The notes beneath the pieces are model-generated. The model ran no database searches and was not told the DNA's origin. It saw only the letters and a program-made list of their open reading frames with translations. The position numbers and the translations under genes are program-made. A stretch of 64,000 bases of DNA from Burkholderia glumae LMG 2196 = ATCC 33617 (GTDB lineage Bacteria > Pseudomonadota > Gammaproteobacteria > Burkholderiales > Burkholderiaceae), in contig NZ_CP009435.1 of the NCBI RefSeq assembly GCF_000960995.1, forward strand, positions 2,046,001 through 2,110,000, read 5' to 3'. Below are positions 34,856-44,614 of this stretch, piece by piece (within the stretch, counting starts at the first letter, position 1; every line of letters starts with the position of its first letter).

Positions 34856-35545
34856 TCATGAGGCCGGTGCGCCAAGGAGGCCGCGCAGGTCGGCGGCGAT
34901 CGCCTCCGGCGAATCCTGGTCGGTGGCGAGCCGCCGCGCCCGGCCGCGCGCATCGAACACATAGACGGCCGAGCTGTGCGTGACCGCATAGTCGCCCGAG
35001 GCATCGGGTGCGTCCATTTGATAGGCGATGCGGTAGCGTTTCGCCAGCGTCTCGATCTCGCGCGCGCTGCCGGTCAGCCCGACCGCGTGCTTGGCGTCGA
35101 ACGCGCCGACGTAGGCGCGCAGCAGTGCCGGCGTGTCGCGGGCCGGATCGACCGACACGAACAGGATGCGCACCCGGTCCGCGTCGGGGCCGAGCCGGGC
35201 CAGCACCTGCATGAGCCGCGCCATCGTCGTCGGGCAGACGTCGGGGCAGTGCGTGTAGCCGAAATAGACGAGCGCGACGCGGCCGCGAAACGCCGCCGCG
35301 TCGATCGGCCTGCCGTCCTCGCCGGTCAGCGAGAACGCGAGGTCGGGCAGGTGGCCCGAGACGTCGGTCAGCGTGGCGGTGCTGGTGCCGCGCGGCGAGC
35401 AGGCGCCCAGCGCGCAGGCCGCCGCCAGCACCAGCGCCGCGCCCGCCGCCGATCCCGCGCGTGCCATCGCGGGGCGCGCACGGTGTGAGCCGCGCGGGGG
35501 CTGGCGTCGGGTGGTGCCGGGCAGGAGAGGCATCGATCGGCTCAT
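34856..35545 (-). CDS. Sco family copper chaperone lipoprotein
   Basis: 229 aa. Lipobox LGAC is preceded by a hydrophobic signal; the copper ligands CPDVC and VTHSS are present within the thioredoxin fold (GYTHCPDVCPTTM). Delivers copper to the CuA site of oxidase in characterised members. A shorter start at 35467 (MARAGSAAG) is also possible. Upstream of the CtaG-like gene with a 37-bp gap. Confidence 0.9.
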   Translation of the reverse strand: MSRSMPLLPGTTRRQPPRGSHRARPAMARAGSAAGAALVLAAACALGACSPRGTSTATLTDVSGHLPDLAFSLTGEDGRPIDAAAFRGRVALVYFGYTHCPDVCPTTMARLMQVLARLGPDADRVRILFVSVDPARDTPALLRAYVGAFDAKHAVGLTGSAREIETLAKRYRIAYQMDAPDASGDYAVTHSSAVYVFDARGRARRLATDQDSPEAIAADLRGLLGAPAS

Positions 35546-35841
35546 CGGCGGAGAGTGGGAACCGGGGCAGGGCAGTCCGAATCGGGGCCGATACGCGCGC
35601 TGCAGCCCGTCTTCGAATCGTCCGACTGTAGCGCAATTCGTCGGGGCGGGGGCGGCTGCGAGCGATGCCGGCGATCACGCGAAACGGATCCGGGCCGCGC
35701 GCCAACCCATCTCGGCCGGCCGGCGCGGCACCGGCGGTTTTGCCCTCGGCCCGGCCGGCGCGGTAAGATGCCGTCATGCTTTCGTCGGCCGCTGCGCCGG
35801 CGGCGGCCAGCCATGCCCACGCCACCCTCACCCGAGAACCG

Positions 35842-36594
35842 ATGCAATCCGTCCCGGCTTCCCTCCCCCTGACCGATACCGCATTCTTCTTCGATTTCGA
35901 CGGCACGCTCGTCGATCTCGCGCCGACGCCAGACGGCATTCACGTACCCGCCTCGCTGCCCGCGCTGCTGACCGAGCTGCGCACGCTCACGCGCGGCGCG
36001 GTGGCGATCGTCTCGGGCCGCGGCATCGACAGCATCGACGGCTTCCTCGGCCTCACGGACCTGCCGGTCGCCGGGCTGCACGGCGCCGAGCGGCGCGACG
36101 CGAACGGCGATACGCAGCGCGTGGGCTTCAACGACGAGCGCCTGCTGCGCATCGAGCACGAGCTCGCCGCGGTGGTCGAGCGTCATCCCGGCATGCTGCT
36201 CGAGATCAAGGGCGCGGCCGTCGCGCTGCATTTCCGCAACGCCCCCGAACGCGAGGCGGTGGCGCGCGAGGCGGCCGAGCGGCTCGTGGCCGACTATCCC
36301 GATGCCTACGTGCTGCAGCCCGGCAAGATGGTGTTCGAGATCAAGCCGAAAGGCGTCGACAAGGGCCGCGCGATCGCGGCGTTCCTGAACGAGCCGCCGT
36401 TCGCGGGCCGCAGGCCGGTGTTCGCCGGCGACGACCTGACCGACGAGAAGGGCTTCGCGGTGGTGGATGCGGCCGGCGGCCTGTCGATCAAGATTGGCGC
36501 GGGCGATACCACGGCGCGCGCACGGCTCGATTCGGTCGAGGCGATGCGCGCGCAGATCGCCGCCTGGATTGCGGCGGAGCCCGCCCGCGCATGA
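35842..36594 (+). CDS. otsB: Trehalose-6-phosphate phosphatase
   Basis: HAD-family phosphatase releasing trehalose from trehalose-6-phosphate. 250 aa from ATG 35842; an in-frame ATG at 35776 gives 22 extra residues and is less likely. DFDGTLVDL, SGRG, KGVDKGRA and GDDLTDEKGF are the four HAD motifs. It overlaps otsA by 4 bases (ATGA). The pair makes the osmo- and desiccation protectant trehalose. Confidence 0.94.
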   Translation: MQSVPASLPLTDTAFFFDFDGTLVDLAPTPDGIHVPASLPALLTELRTLTRGAVAIVSGRGIDSIDGFLGLTDLPVAGLHGAERRDANGDTQRVGFNDERLLRIEHELAAVVERHPGMLLEIKGAAVALHFRNAPEREAVAREAAERLVADYPDAYVLQPGKMVFEIKPKGVDKGRAIAAFLNEPPFAGRRPVFAGDDLTDEKGFAVVDAAGGLSIKIGAGDTTARARLDSVEAMRAQIAAWIAAEPARA

Positions 36595-37994
36595 GCCGGC
36601 TGATCATCGTATCGAATCGGGTCGCGCCGATCTCCGAGGGCGAACCGGCCGCGGGCGGCCTCGCTATCGGCGTCTACGACGCGCTCAAGGAAACCGGCGG
36701 CATGTGGTTCGGCTGGAGCGGCGAGGTGGTCGCCTCGGGCGCGCCGCAGATCCGCGTGGAGGAGCGCGGCCCCGTGACGTTTGCCACGATCGGCCTCGTG
36801 CGCCGCGATTACGACCAGTACTATCGCGGCTTCTCGAACGCGACGCTATGGCCCGCGTTCCACTACCGGACCGATCTGATCCAGTACGACCGCCACGAAT
36901 TCGAGGGCTATGGCCGCGTCAACGTCTGGCTCGCGCAGCAACTGGTGCCGCTGCTGCGCGACGACGACGTGATCTGGGTCCACGACTATCACCTGATTCC
37001 GTTCGCGCAGGCGCTGCGCGCGGCCGGCGTGAAGAACCGGATCGGCTTCTTCCTGCATATCCCGTTTCCGGCCGCCGAGGTGCTCGTCAACGTGCCGCCG
37101 CACCGCATGCTGGTCGAGGCGATGTGCTCGTACGACCTGCTCGGCTTCCAGACCGAGCCGGACTTGCGCGCGTTCTGCGACTACATCGACGCGGAGGCGC
37201 AGGGCAGCCTCGAGCGCGGCGGCGCGCCCGGCATCCGCGGCAGCGGCCCGGTGACGATCCGCGCGTTCGGCCGCGTGCTGCAGGCGCATGCCTATCCGAT
37301 CGGCATCTATCCCGACGAGATCGCCTCGCTCGCGCAGGCGGGCGCCAACGGCCGCGCGGTGCGTACGCTCGCCACCTCGCTGCACGGGCGGCAGCTCGTG
37401 ATGAGCGTGGATCGCCTCGATTACTCGAAGGGGCTCGTCGAGCGCTTCCGCGCGTTCGAGAAGCTGCTCGAGCACGAGGCGTCGTACCGCAACCGCGTGT
37501 CGTTCCTGCAGATCGCGCCGTCCACGCGCGCGGACCTGCGCGCCTACCAGGACATCCGGCTGCAGCTCGAAGGCGAGTCGGGGCGCATCAACGGCCGTTA
37601 CGCGGAGCTCGACTGGGCGCCGATCCTCTACATCCACCGGCAGTACGAACGGCCGCTGCTCGCCGCGCTGTACCGGCTCGCGCGCGTCGGCTTCGTGACG
37701 CCGCTGCGCGACGGCATGAACCTGGTCGCGAAGGAATACGTGTCGGCGCAGGACCCCGAGGACCCGGGCGTGCTGGTGCTGTCGCGCTTCGCGGGTGCCG
37801 CGCGCGAGCTGACGGGCGCGCTGATCGTCAATCCGATGGATATCGACAGCATGGCCGAGGCGCTCTCGCAGGCGCTGTCGATGCCGGTGGCCGAGCGCCG
37901 CGCGCGCTACACCGAGATGATCGCGCAGCTGCGCGAGAACAACGTCTCGGTCTGGCGCGACAACTTCCTGCGCGATCTGCAGAGGGCCGGCTGA
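36591..37994 (+). CDS. otsA: Trehalose-6-phosphate synthase
   Basis: GT20 glycosyltransferase joining UDP-glucose and glucose-6-phosphate. 467 aa. SNRVAP at the N-terminus, GGLAIGV, W/H substrate residues (VHDYHLIPFA), and SVDRLDYSKG and PLRDGMNLVAKEYV are present. Translationally coupled to otsB. A terminator follows at 38011. Confidence 0.96.
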   Translation: MSRLIIVSNRVAPISEGEPAAGGLAIGVYDALKETGGMWFGWSGEVVASGAPQIRVEERGPVTFATIGLVRRDYDQYYRGFSNATLWPAFHYRTDLIQYDRHEFEGYGRVNVWLAQQLVPLLRDDDVIWVHDYHLIPFAQALRAAGVKNRIGFFLHIPFPAAEVLVNVPPHRMLVEAMCSYDLLGFQTEPDLRAFCDYIDAEAQGSLERGGAPGIRGSGPVTIRAFGRVLQAHAYPIGIYPDEIASLAQAGANGRAVRTLATSLHGRQLVMSVDRLDYSKGLVERFRAFEKLLEHEASYRNRVSFLQIAPSTRADLRAYQDIRLQLEGESGRINGRYAELDWAPILYIHRQYERPLLAALYRLARVGFVTPLRDGMNLVAKEYVSAQDPEDPGVLVLSRFAGAARELTGALIVNPMDIDSMAEALSQALSMPVAERRARYTEMIAQLRENNVSVWRDNFLRDLQRAG

Positions 37995-38010
37995 GCCGCG
38001 CGTCCATGAA

Positions 38011-38037
38011 AAAACCGCCGGCTGGACCGGCGGTTTT
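38011..38037. terminator. Bidirectional terminator between otsA and ABC gene
   Basis: AAAACCGCCGG (38011-38021), loop CTGGA, CCGGCGGTTTT (38027-38037); 11-bp stem, T-run on both strands. Serves both convergent genes. Confidence 0.88.
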
Positions 38038-38057
38038 CGTCTCGGCTGGGCGGTGCG

Positions 38058-39890
38058 TCAGGCGACGCGTTCGTCGCCGAGCGTCGCGTCGTCGTCGGGC
38101 ATCATGGCGTGGCCGTGCTGCTTGGTCAGCAGGTCGCGATAGATGCCGGGGCGGTTGCGCAGCTCAGCGGGCGAGCCGTCGTCGATCACCTTGCCGGCGC
38201 TCATCGCGATGATCCGGTCGAAGTTGCGCAGCGTCGAGAGCCGGTGCGCGATCGCGATCACGGTGCGGCCCACCATCAGCCGGTCGAGCGCGGCCTGGAT
38301 CGCTTCCTCGGAGGCGCTGTCGAGCGCCGAGGTGGCCTCGTCGAGCAGCAGGATCGGCGCGTCCTTGAGGATCGCGCGCGCGATCGCGATGCGCTGGCGC
38401 TGGCCGCCGGACAGCTTCACGCCGCGGTCGCCGACGATCGTGTCATAGCCGTCGGGCATGGCCTCGATGAATTCGCTGCAGCGCGCGTCGCGCGCGGCAG
38501 CGAGCACTTCCTCGCGGCTCGCGTCGGGGCGCCCGTAGGCGATGTTCTCGTAGATCGAGCGGTGCAGCAGCGAGATGTCCTGCGGCACCAGCGCGATCTG
38601 CTGGCGCAGGCTGTCCTGCGTGATCGCGGCGATGTCCTGGCCGTCGATCTTGATCGCGCCGTGCTGGACGTCGTAGAAACGCTGCAGCAGCGCGAGCACG
38701 GTCGACTTGCCGGCGCCCGACTTGCCGATCAGCCCGACGCGCTGGCCCGCCTCGATGCGCAGGTCGAAATGGTCGAGGATCGGCCGGCGGCCCGGATAGG
38801 CGAACGTGACCTTGTCGAACTCGACGCGCCCGCCGCTCGGCTGCAGGTCGGTCGCGTCCGAGCGGTCCGGCATGCCGTGCGGCTCGAGGATCGTCTTCAC
38901 GGCCTCGGCGAGCCGCGCGATGTGCTGCGTGACGTCCACCAGCGCAACCGCGAGGTCGCGCGTGCCGTGCAGGATGGTGAAGCCGAGCGAGCTGACCAGC
39001 ACGATGTCGCCCGAGGTCGCGCGGCCCTGGTCCCAGAGCAGCAGCGCCCAGCCGAGCAGGCCGGCCGACAGCATCGCCGTGATCACCGCGTGCAGCAGCC
39101 GCAGCTTCTCGAGGTAGAGCAGGCTTTGCTGACGCGCGTCCATCTCGGCCTTGACGGTCTGGCCGAAGCGCTTCTGCTCGCGCAGCGTCATGCCGAACGC
39201 GCGCACCATCGACATGTTGCCGATCACGTCGACCAGTTCGCCGTCCACCGCCGCGGCCTTGGTCGCGAACGCATGATGGCGTGCCGAGCCGCGTCCGGCC
39301 AGCTTGAACAGCACCACGGCCAGCACCGCCGAGCAGCTGAACAGGCCGAGCGCCATCAGCGGATTGACGACGATGATCATGACGATCGCGCCCGCCACCG
39401 CGATGCAAGGCGGCAGCACGTTCCACGCCATGGTGTTCTCGGACGTGTAGACGGCGTTCGAGGTGGCGGTGATCCGGCTTGCGAGCGTGCCGGGCTGCTT
39501 CTCGGCGTAATAGGTCGGCGAGTGGCCGCTCAGGTACTGGAACAGGTCGCGGCGCAGGTCCCCCGTGACGGCCACGAAGGTGTGCGCGGCGACCCAGCCG
39601 CCGACGCGCCAGAGCATGTTGTCCGCCGCGATCAGGCCCACCAGCAGGCCGAACGCGGCCCACAGCGGCCCGGGGTGATGGCGGCCGCCGGCCAGCACGT
39701 CGATCAGGTGCTTGATCGCGTACTGCGAGCCGAGCGCGCAGCCGACCGCCGCCAGCACGCTGGCCAGCACGATCAGATGGGCGACGGGATGCTTGCGGAT
39801 GTAGCGGAACAGAAACGCAAGGGGGCGGCTCGCATAGCTCGAGAGCTTCGCGTTGTGGGCGTTGCGCTGGGCAGGTGTGAGAGCTTCCAA
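38058..39890 (-). CDS. ABC transporter, fused membrane and ATPase domains
   Basis: About 610 aa exporter half-transporter. Six-helix membrane domain in residues about 30-330, then the ATPase: GKSGAGKST (Walker A), LSGGQRQRIAIARA (signature), ILLLDEATSALD (Walker B). Resembles MsbA/lipid or multidrug exporters; substrate unknown. The start is uncertain; a TTG at 39890 gives LEALTPAQRNAHNAKL. Oriented against otsA. Confidence 0.85.
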   Translation of the reverse strand: MEALTPAQRNAHNAKLSSYASRPLAFLFRYIRKHPVAHLIVLASVLAAVGCALGSQYAIKHLIDVLAGGRHHPGPLWAAFGLLVGLIAADNMLWRVGGWVAAHTFVAVTGDLRRDLFQYLSGHSPTYYAEKQPGTLASRITATSNAVYTSENTMAWNVLPPCIAVAGAIVMIIVVNPLMALGLFSCSAVLAVVLFKLAGRGSARHHAFATKAAAVDGELVDVIGNMSMVRAFGMTLREQKRFGQTVKAEMDARQQSLLYLEKLRLLHAVITAMLSAGLLGWALLLWDQGRATSGDIVLVSSLGFTILHGTRDLAVALVDVTQHIARLAEAVKTILEPHGMPDRSDATDLQPSGGRVEFDKVTFAYPGRRPILDHFDLRIEAGQRVGLIGKSGAGKSTVLALLQRFYDVQHGAIKIDGQDIAAITQDSLRQQIALVPQDISLLHRSIYENIAYGRPDASREEVLAAARDARCSEFIEAMPDGYDTIVGDRGVKLSGGQRQRIAIARAILKDAPILLLDEATSALDSASEEAIQAALDRLMVGRTVIAIAHRLSTLRNFDRIIAMSAGKVIDDGSPAELRNRPGIYRDLLTKQHGHAMMPDDDATLGDERVA

Positions 39891-40527
39891 AATTTGTGCG
39901 TGTGGTCGAACGGAGGTTAAGCGGCGCGCGCAGTGCGGACAGCGTGCCGCGCCGGTCCAAGAAGCAGACGAAAGCCGGCATTGTAAACAAGCCCGGGTTT
40001 TGTGCCGCACCCGATCGCATCCGATCGAGCTACGGTCTGCGATCCATTTTGGGATAAAATCCGGCGGCTCGCATGCGTTGCGCGCGGTGCGCGCGGACCT
40101 GGGGCTCGTGAAACGAACAGGCGGGCCGGCCGGTAAGTTTGTGGCGGCGCGTCAACGATGGTCCTACTCTAATTCCGCCTTGAAAATCCAAGGGTTGCAA
40201 AATGTTGCGCCTTTGTAACAAGGTAAAGTCTTTGAAATGTTCCGCGCCGCGGCCATCGTTCGCCTCGATAATGCCGTTCGGGCTAACCCTGAGTCATTTT
40301 TACAGGATGCCCGGTGCCGCCTCCCGCAGCATGAAGGAAATTTTACGGGATGCTGTCAACGACGTAAGGCACCACGCGTTGAATGCAAGTGCGCCGTCAG
40401 TGGGCGGCGCTTCGTTACCGCGAGCCGGTCGTTTTTGTCCGACGTTTTGATCAGTCCGGCTCGCCGGACGGCAAGGCTTACGGTTGATCCAGCCTGACTT
40501 TTTGCCGATATTTTAGGAGTTACTCGA
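39891..40527. other. 637-bp intergenic region
   Basis: Separates the divergent ABC gene and the glycosyltransferase. No gene supported. Its GC is lower than the neighbours, and 40440-40470 contains a CCGGCTCGCCGG palindrome; AGGAGTT precedes the next ATG by a few bases. It probably holds promoters of both flanking genes and a long 5' leader of the glycosyltransferase mRNA. Confidence 0.5.
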
Positions 40528-41592
40528 ATGCGAATCGCTCAAATCGCTCCGTTGCACGAGGCGGTTCCCCCGAAGCTGTACGGCGGCACCGAACGCGTAG
40601 TGTCCTACCTGACCGAAGCACTGGTCGAGATGGGGCACGACGTGACGCTGTTCGCTAGCGGCGATTCGCAGACGTCCGCGAAGCTCGAAGCGTTCTGGCC
40701 GCAGGCCCTGCGCCTCGATCCGACGATCCGCGACGTGATGGCTCCGCACATGCTGCTGCTCGAGGAAGTGCGCCGCCGCGCGGACGAATTCGACGTGCTG
40801 CATTTCCACATCGACTATTACCCGTTCTCGCTGTTCTCGCGCCAGCCGGTGCCGCACGTCACGACGATGCATGGCCGCCTGGATCTGCCGGAACTGCAGC
40901 CGATCTTCAACACCTTCAACACCGTGCCGGTGGTGTCGATCTCCGACAACCAGCGCATTCCGCTGCCGCAGGCCAACTGGCAGCCGACCGTCTACCACGG
41001 CCTGCCGGAAAACCTGCTGACGCCGCCCAAGGACGCCAAGCCGAGCTACCTCGCCTTCCTCGGCCGCATCTCGCCGGAAAAGCGCGTGGACACCGCGATC
41101 CGCATCGCCGAGCAGGCCGGCCTGCCGATCAAGATCGCCGCCAAGCTCGACAAGGCCGACCGCGCGTACTACGAAGAGAAGATCAAGCCGCTGTTCGCGC
41201 TGCCGCACGTCGAGTACATCGGTGAAATCAACGAATCGCAGAAGTCCGAATTCCTCGGCAATGCGCACGCGCTGCTGTTCCCGATCGACTGGCCGGAGCC
41301 GTTCGGCCTGGTGATGATCGAGGCGATGGCCTGCGGCACGCCGGTGATCGCATTCAAGCGCGGCTCGGTGCCCGAAGTGATCGACAACGGCGTGTCCGGC
41401 TTCGTCGTCGAGGACGAGATCTCGGCGGTCGCCGCCGTCAAGCAGCTCGACACGCTGCCGCGCGAGAAGGTGCGCGGCGCGTTCGAATCGCGCTTCTCGT
41501 CGAAGGTGATGGCCGCCAACTACGTGAAGGTCTATGAAGAACTGCTGCGCCAGAGCCGCCGCACGGTGCTGCGCGAAGTCAACGCGAACTGA
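40528..41592 (+). CDS. Glycosyltransferase, GT4 family
   Basis: 354 aa GT-B-fold enzyme. N-terminal MRIAQIAPLHEAVPPKLYGGTERVV; C-terminal retaining motif EPFGLVMIEAMACGTPVIAF, where the first E of EPFG interacts with the nucleotide sugar. AGGAGTT ribosome site. It stands alone with no biosynthetic partners, so the acceptor (exopolysaccharide, glycolipid, or other) cannot be inferred. Confidence 0.9.
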   Translation: MRIAQIAPLHEAVPPKLYGGTERVVSYLTEALVEMGHDVTLFASGDSQTSAKLEAFWPQALRLDPTIRDVMAPHMLLLEEVRRRADEFDVLHFHIDYYPFSLFSRQPVPHVTTMHGRLDLPELQPIFNTFNTVPVVSISDNQRIPLPQANWQPTVYHGLPENLLTPPKDAKPSYLAFLGRISPEKRVDTAIRIAEQAGLPIKIAAKLDKADRAYYEEKIKPLFALPHVEYIGEINESQKSEFLGNAHALLFPIDWPEPFGLVMIEAMACGTPVIAFKRGSVPEVIDNGVSGFVVEDEISAVAAVKQLDTLPREKVRGAFESRFSSKVMAANYVKVYEELLRQSRRTVLREVNAN

Positions 41593-41631
41593 TCGCACGA
41601 GCGGCGCGCCGGCCGTTCCGGCGCGCTCCGA

Positions 41632-41661
41632 CGCCCCGCAGGGTTTTTGCCCCGCGGGGCG
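41632..41661. repeat. Inverted repeat after the glycosyltransferase gene
   Basis: CGCCCCGC (41632-41639) and GCGGGGCG (41654-41661) form an 8-bp GC stem. No long T-run; a weak terminator candidate. Confidence 0.45.
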
Positions 41662-41817
41662 TTGTCCATTCGGGGGCGCCTTCGGTGTTGTATCCGCGCC
41701 GCGCGGCCGGGCCCGTTTGGCTGCAATGCGACGGCTTTCGTCTGACGCGGCAGGTCATGCCCCTATAATGGCCGTTTCGTAAAATCCGGCACCGGCGAGA
41801 TCGACAGGAGAGAGGTT

Positions 41818-42921
41818 TTGGCGAGAACGAAAATCACGCGCGCGAGTCCGGCCCCTGGCGCCGGCGTCATTTTCGCGTTGCGCGCGATCGGTCTCGTGCT
41901 GTTCGTCCGCTGGCTGCACGCCATGGCGCAGATGGCATGGTCGACGCTGTCGACCATGGCGTCGTCGCCGTGGGCCTGCGTGAACCTGGTGTTCCTGTTC
42001 CTGCTGATGACGCTGCCCGGCGCCGCCGCGCGCGCCGAGCGGCCGAGCCATCCGCTGCCGCAATGGCTGCGGCAGGCGCTGCGCCTGTTCGCGCTGCTCG
42101 GCTTACTGTTCGCCGTCTGGTCGGTCGGCGCGTTCGTCTGGTTCGCCGGCTGGCGCCGTGCGCTGCACGCGGTGGTGGCGAGCAACGGCTGGCTGGTGGT
42201 CGCGCCGGTGCTTTATGCCGCCGTGGTATGGATCTGCCGCCCGCAGCCGCTCTGGCGCACCAATATCGCCGCCCGCCGCTTCGCGATCGGCCGCTACGCG
42301 ATCTCGCTCGACGTGCTCACGCGCACCGTGGTGGTCTGGATGGAAAGCCGCAAGGTCGGGCAATACGATGCGCGCGAGCTGGCGATTCGCTGGCCGCGCG
42401 GCACCGTGCTGCCGCCTCCCGCGGTGGTCGAGCCGCCGGCCGTGGTGGCCATGTCCGCGACCGCCGCGCTCGAGCCGGAGGCGGCGATCGCACCGGGCGG
42501 CGCCGCTGCTGCGGCCGACGCCGGCCCCTCGCTCGACGCCGGCGCGGCGGCCGCGCCCGTTCATGCTGTCGAGCCGGCGGGCGGCGCGGATTCGGGCCGG
42601 GACCCGGCCCTGTCGCCCCCCCGGTCAGAGCCGTTGATAGCAAGCTCCGGGCCCGCGGCGGCGCCCGCCGCCGCCGAGACGGCCGCCGCGGACGGGGCGG
42701 GGCCGGCATCGGCCGAACCGGACCGCGCCCGGCCCGGCGTGCCGGCGAGCTCGGATATTCCGCGCGGCCGGCCGTTCTCGCGGCCGAAGGTCGAACTGCT
42801 CTGGAATTCGCCGGCGGCGGTCGGTCATAATCGCAAGCTCGTGATGCGCGCGCCGCTCGCGACCGAGGGCGATCGCGCCGCCGCGCGCGCACTCGATGCG
42901 ACCTTGCGGCAGTTCGGCTGA
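41818..42921 (+). CDS. Uncharacterised membrane protein with low-complexity region
   Basis: 367 aa with a TTG start behind GGAGAGAGG. Residues about 15-125 contain three or four hydrophobic helices (VIFALRAIGLVLFVRWLHAMA, CVNLVFLFLLMTLPGA, LFALLGLLFAVWSVGAFVWFAG, VAPVLYAAVVWIC). Then a globular part, a 110-residue Ala/Pro/Gly/Glu-rich stretch, and a conserved-looking C-terminus (RPKVELLWNSPAAVGHNRKLVMRAPLA). No family recognised. It lies between a glycosyltransferase and a DUF2214 gene without evident operon link. Confidence 0.7.
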   Translation: MARTKITRASPAPGAGVIFALRAIGLVLFVRWLHAMAQMAWSTLSTMASSPWACVNLVFLFLLMTLPGAAARAERPSHPLPQWLRQALRLFALLGLLFAVWSVGAFVWFAGWRRALHAVVASNGWLVVAPVLYAAVVWICRPQPLWRTNIAARRFAIGRYAISLDVLTRTVVVWMESRKVGQYDARELAIRWPRGTVLPPPAVVEPPAVVAMSATAALEPEAAIAPGGAAAAADAGPSLDAGAAAAPVHAVEPAGGADSGRDPALSPPRSEPLIASSGPAAAPAAAETAAADGAGPASAEPDRARPGVPASSDIPRGRPFSRPKVELLWNSPAAVGHNRKLVMRAPLATEGDRAAARALDATLRQFG

Positions 42922-43039
42922 CATCCTCCAGGCGGCACGATCGCCTCGCGGAGCGGCGGTCGGGCCGCCTGCCTCAAAGTCCTGCGGGCCGCGCCGCGTG
43001 GGTGCGGCATGGCCGTCCCGCCCGAAACAGGAGCTTGCG

Positions 43040-43507
43040 ATGATCATTCAGTGGCTGCTGGCCGCGATCCACCTGAGCGCTTTCGGTCTCGCGCTGGCCG
43101 CGAGCGCCACGCGCAATCGCGCGTTCAAGCGCGTCGCCGCCGCGCCCGTGGTGCAGGTCGCCGACCTGAAGGCCGTGTTCCGTGCCGACACCGGCTGGGG
43201 GCTGACGGCGCTGGTGCTGCTCGTCACCGGATTGATGCGCGCGTTCGGCGGCTTCGAGAAGGGCAGCGCCTATTATCTGCACGAGCCGCTGTTCCATCTG
43301 AAGATGACGGCCTTCGTGATCATCCTGATCCTCGAGATCCGGCCAATGAGCGCGCTGCTGCGGTGGCGAGCGGCCGTGCGGCGCGGCGAGCTGCCCGATG
43401 TGGCGCGCGCGTTCACCTATTCGCGCATCTGCCATGCGCAGGCCGCGCTGATCATCCTCATCGTGTTCGCCGCCGCCGGCATGGCGCGCGGCATCGGCGC
43501 CGGCTGA
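43040..43507 (+). CDS. DUF2214 family membrane protein
   Basis: 155 aa from ATG 43040 with AGGAG upstream. Four hydrophobic helices; the arrangement (WLLAAIHLSAFGLALAAS..., VFRADTGWGLTALVLLVTGLMRAFGG...) fits the DUF2214 family of small inner-membrane proteins. Conserved His in the first helix and H in the third could bind haem or metal, but that is speculation. Function unknown. Confidence 0.8.
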   Translation: MIIQWLLAAIHLSAFGLALAASATRNRAFKRVAAAPVVQVADLKAVFRADTGWGLTALVLLVTGLMRAFGGFEKGSAYYLHEPLFHLKMTAFVIILILEIRPMSALLRWRAAVRRGELPDVARAFTYSRICHAQAALIILIVFAAAGMARGIGAG

Positions 43508-43658
43508 ACCTGCTGCCGCACTGCCGGCGCGAGCCGTCGGCAGCGGCCCGACAGGCCGATCTGTCCAGGCGCGTCAAGAAGTGCGATGATTCGACATCCG
43601 ACCGCCGCGTGCGCCGTGCCGCCGCGACCCCGTCCGTCAAGGGATTGGGGGAAACATC

Positions 43659-43673
43659 AGTCATCGGATGACT
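43659..43673. promoter_or_regulatory. Palindromic operator upstream of gntR gene
   Basis: AGTCATCGGATGACT: 7-bp perfect arms around a central G. It sits about 85 bp before the GntR start. A half copy (AGTCATCG) recurs at 44615 before udh, supporting binding by the GntR protein encoded here. Confidence 0.6.
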
Positions 43674-43756
43674 TGTGACGCAGTATAATGGCCGCGCCAT
43701 TTCGGTCTGATCCGCTTTCCGTCGGGTCGGATTCTCTATTTTAAGGATAAGGCCCC

Positions 43757-44515
43757 ATGTCCGTGCCCGCGCTCCCCGTGCCCCCGCGCCGCCGCGCCCG
43801 CAGCCTCGCCCAAGATGTCGTCGACGCGCTGAGCTCGCAGATCGAGAACGGCATGCTGCGTCCCGGCGACAAGCTGCCGACCGAGACGGAAGTGATGGCC
43901 ACCCAGGGGGTGAGCCGCACGGTGGTGCGGGAGGCGATCTCGCGGATGCAGGCGAGCGGCCTGATCGAGACGCGCCACGGGATCGGCAGTTTCGTGCTGG
44001 CGCCGGAGCGGCGCCGCACGCTCGGCATCGATCCGGCCACCATCACCACGCTGCGCGACGTGCTCGCCGTGCTCGAATTGCGCATCAGCCTCGAGAGCGA
44101 ATGCGCGAGCCTCGCCGCGCAGCGCGCCAACGATACCGACCTCGATTCGCTGCGCCGCGCGCTCGACGCGATCGCGCAGAGCGCCTCGGGCGGCCGCGAC
44201 ACGGCCCAGCTCGATTTCCATTTTCATCAGCAGATCGCCCAGGCCACCGGCAACCGCTATTTCGTCGACATCATGACCCAGCTCGGCACCTCGATCATTC
44301 CGCGCGCGCGCGTGAACTCGGCGCGCTTCGCCGGCGACGATCTCGAACGCTATGTCGGGCGCCTGAACCACGAGCACGAGGCGATCTTCGAGGCGATCGC
44401 GCGGCGCGATCCGGAGGCGGCGCGCGCCGCGATGCGCACCCACCTGACCAACAGCCGCGAGCGTCTGCGCCGCGCGCACGAAGCGGCCGAGGCGGGCCGC
44501 GACGGCGCCGATTGA
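43757..44515 (+). CDS. GntR-family (FCD type) regulator of uronate metabolism
   Basis: 252 aa. Winged HTH at residues 15-75 (IENGMLRPGDKLPTETEVMATQGVSRTVVREAI) and an FCD effector domain with the metal/ligand motif DFHFHQQIAQ. Directly upstream of uronate dehydrogenase (192 bp), and a palindrome in its own promoter is half-repeated in front of udh. It likely represses uronate or aldarate catabolism; the ligand is inferred. Confidence 0.85.
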   Translation: MSVPALPVPPRRRARSLAQDVVDALSSQIENGMLRPGDKLPTETEVMATQGVSRTVVREAISRMQASGLIETRHGIGSFVLAPERRRTLGIDPATITTLRDVLAVLELRISLESECASLAAQRANDTDLDSLRRALDAIAQSASGGRDTAQLDFHFHQQIAQATGNRYFVDIMTQLGTSIIPRARVNSARFAGDDLERYVGRLNHEHEAIFEAIARRDPEAARAAMRTHLTNSRERLRRAHEAAEAGRDGAD

Positions 44516-44614
44516 GCGTGCCCGACCGGGCGGCCCGCCGCGCGGCGCGGCGCCCGACCCGCGTGAGGCGGAGGCCTCGCGGCTAGGGGTTCTCGCCGGG
44601 TAGCCCAAAACGTC

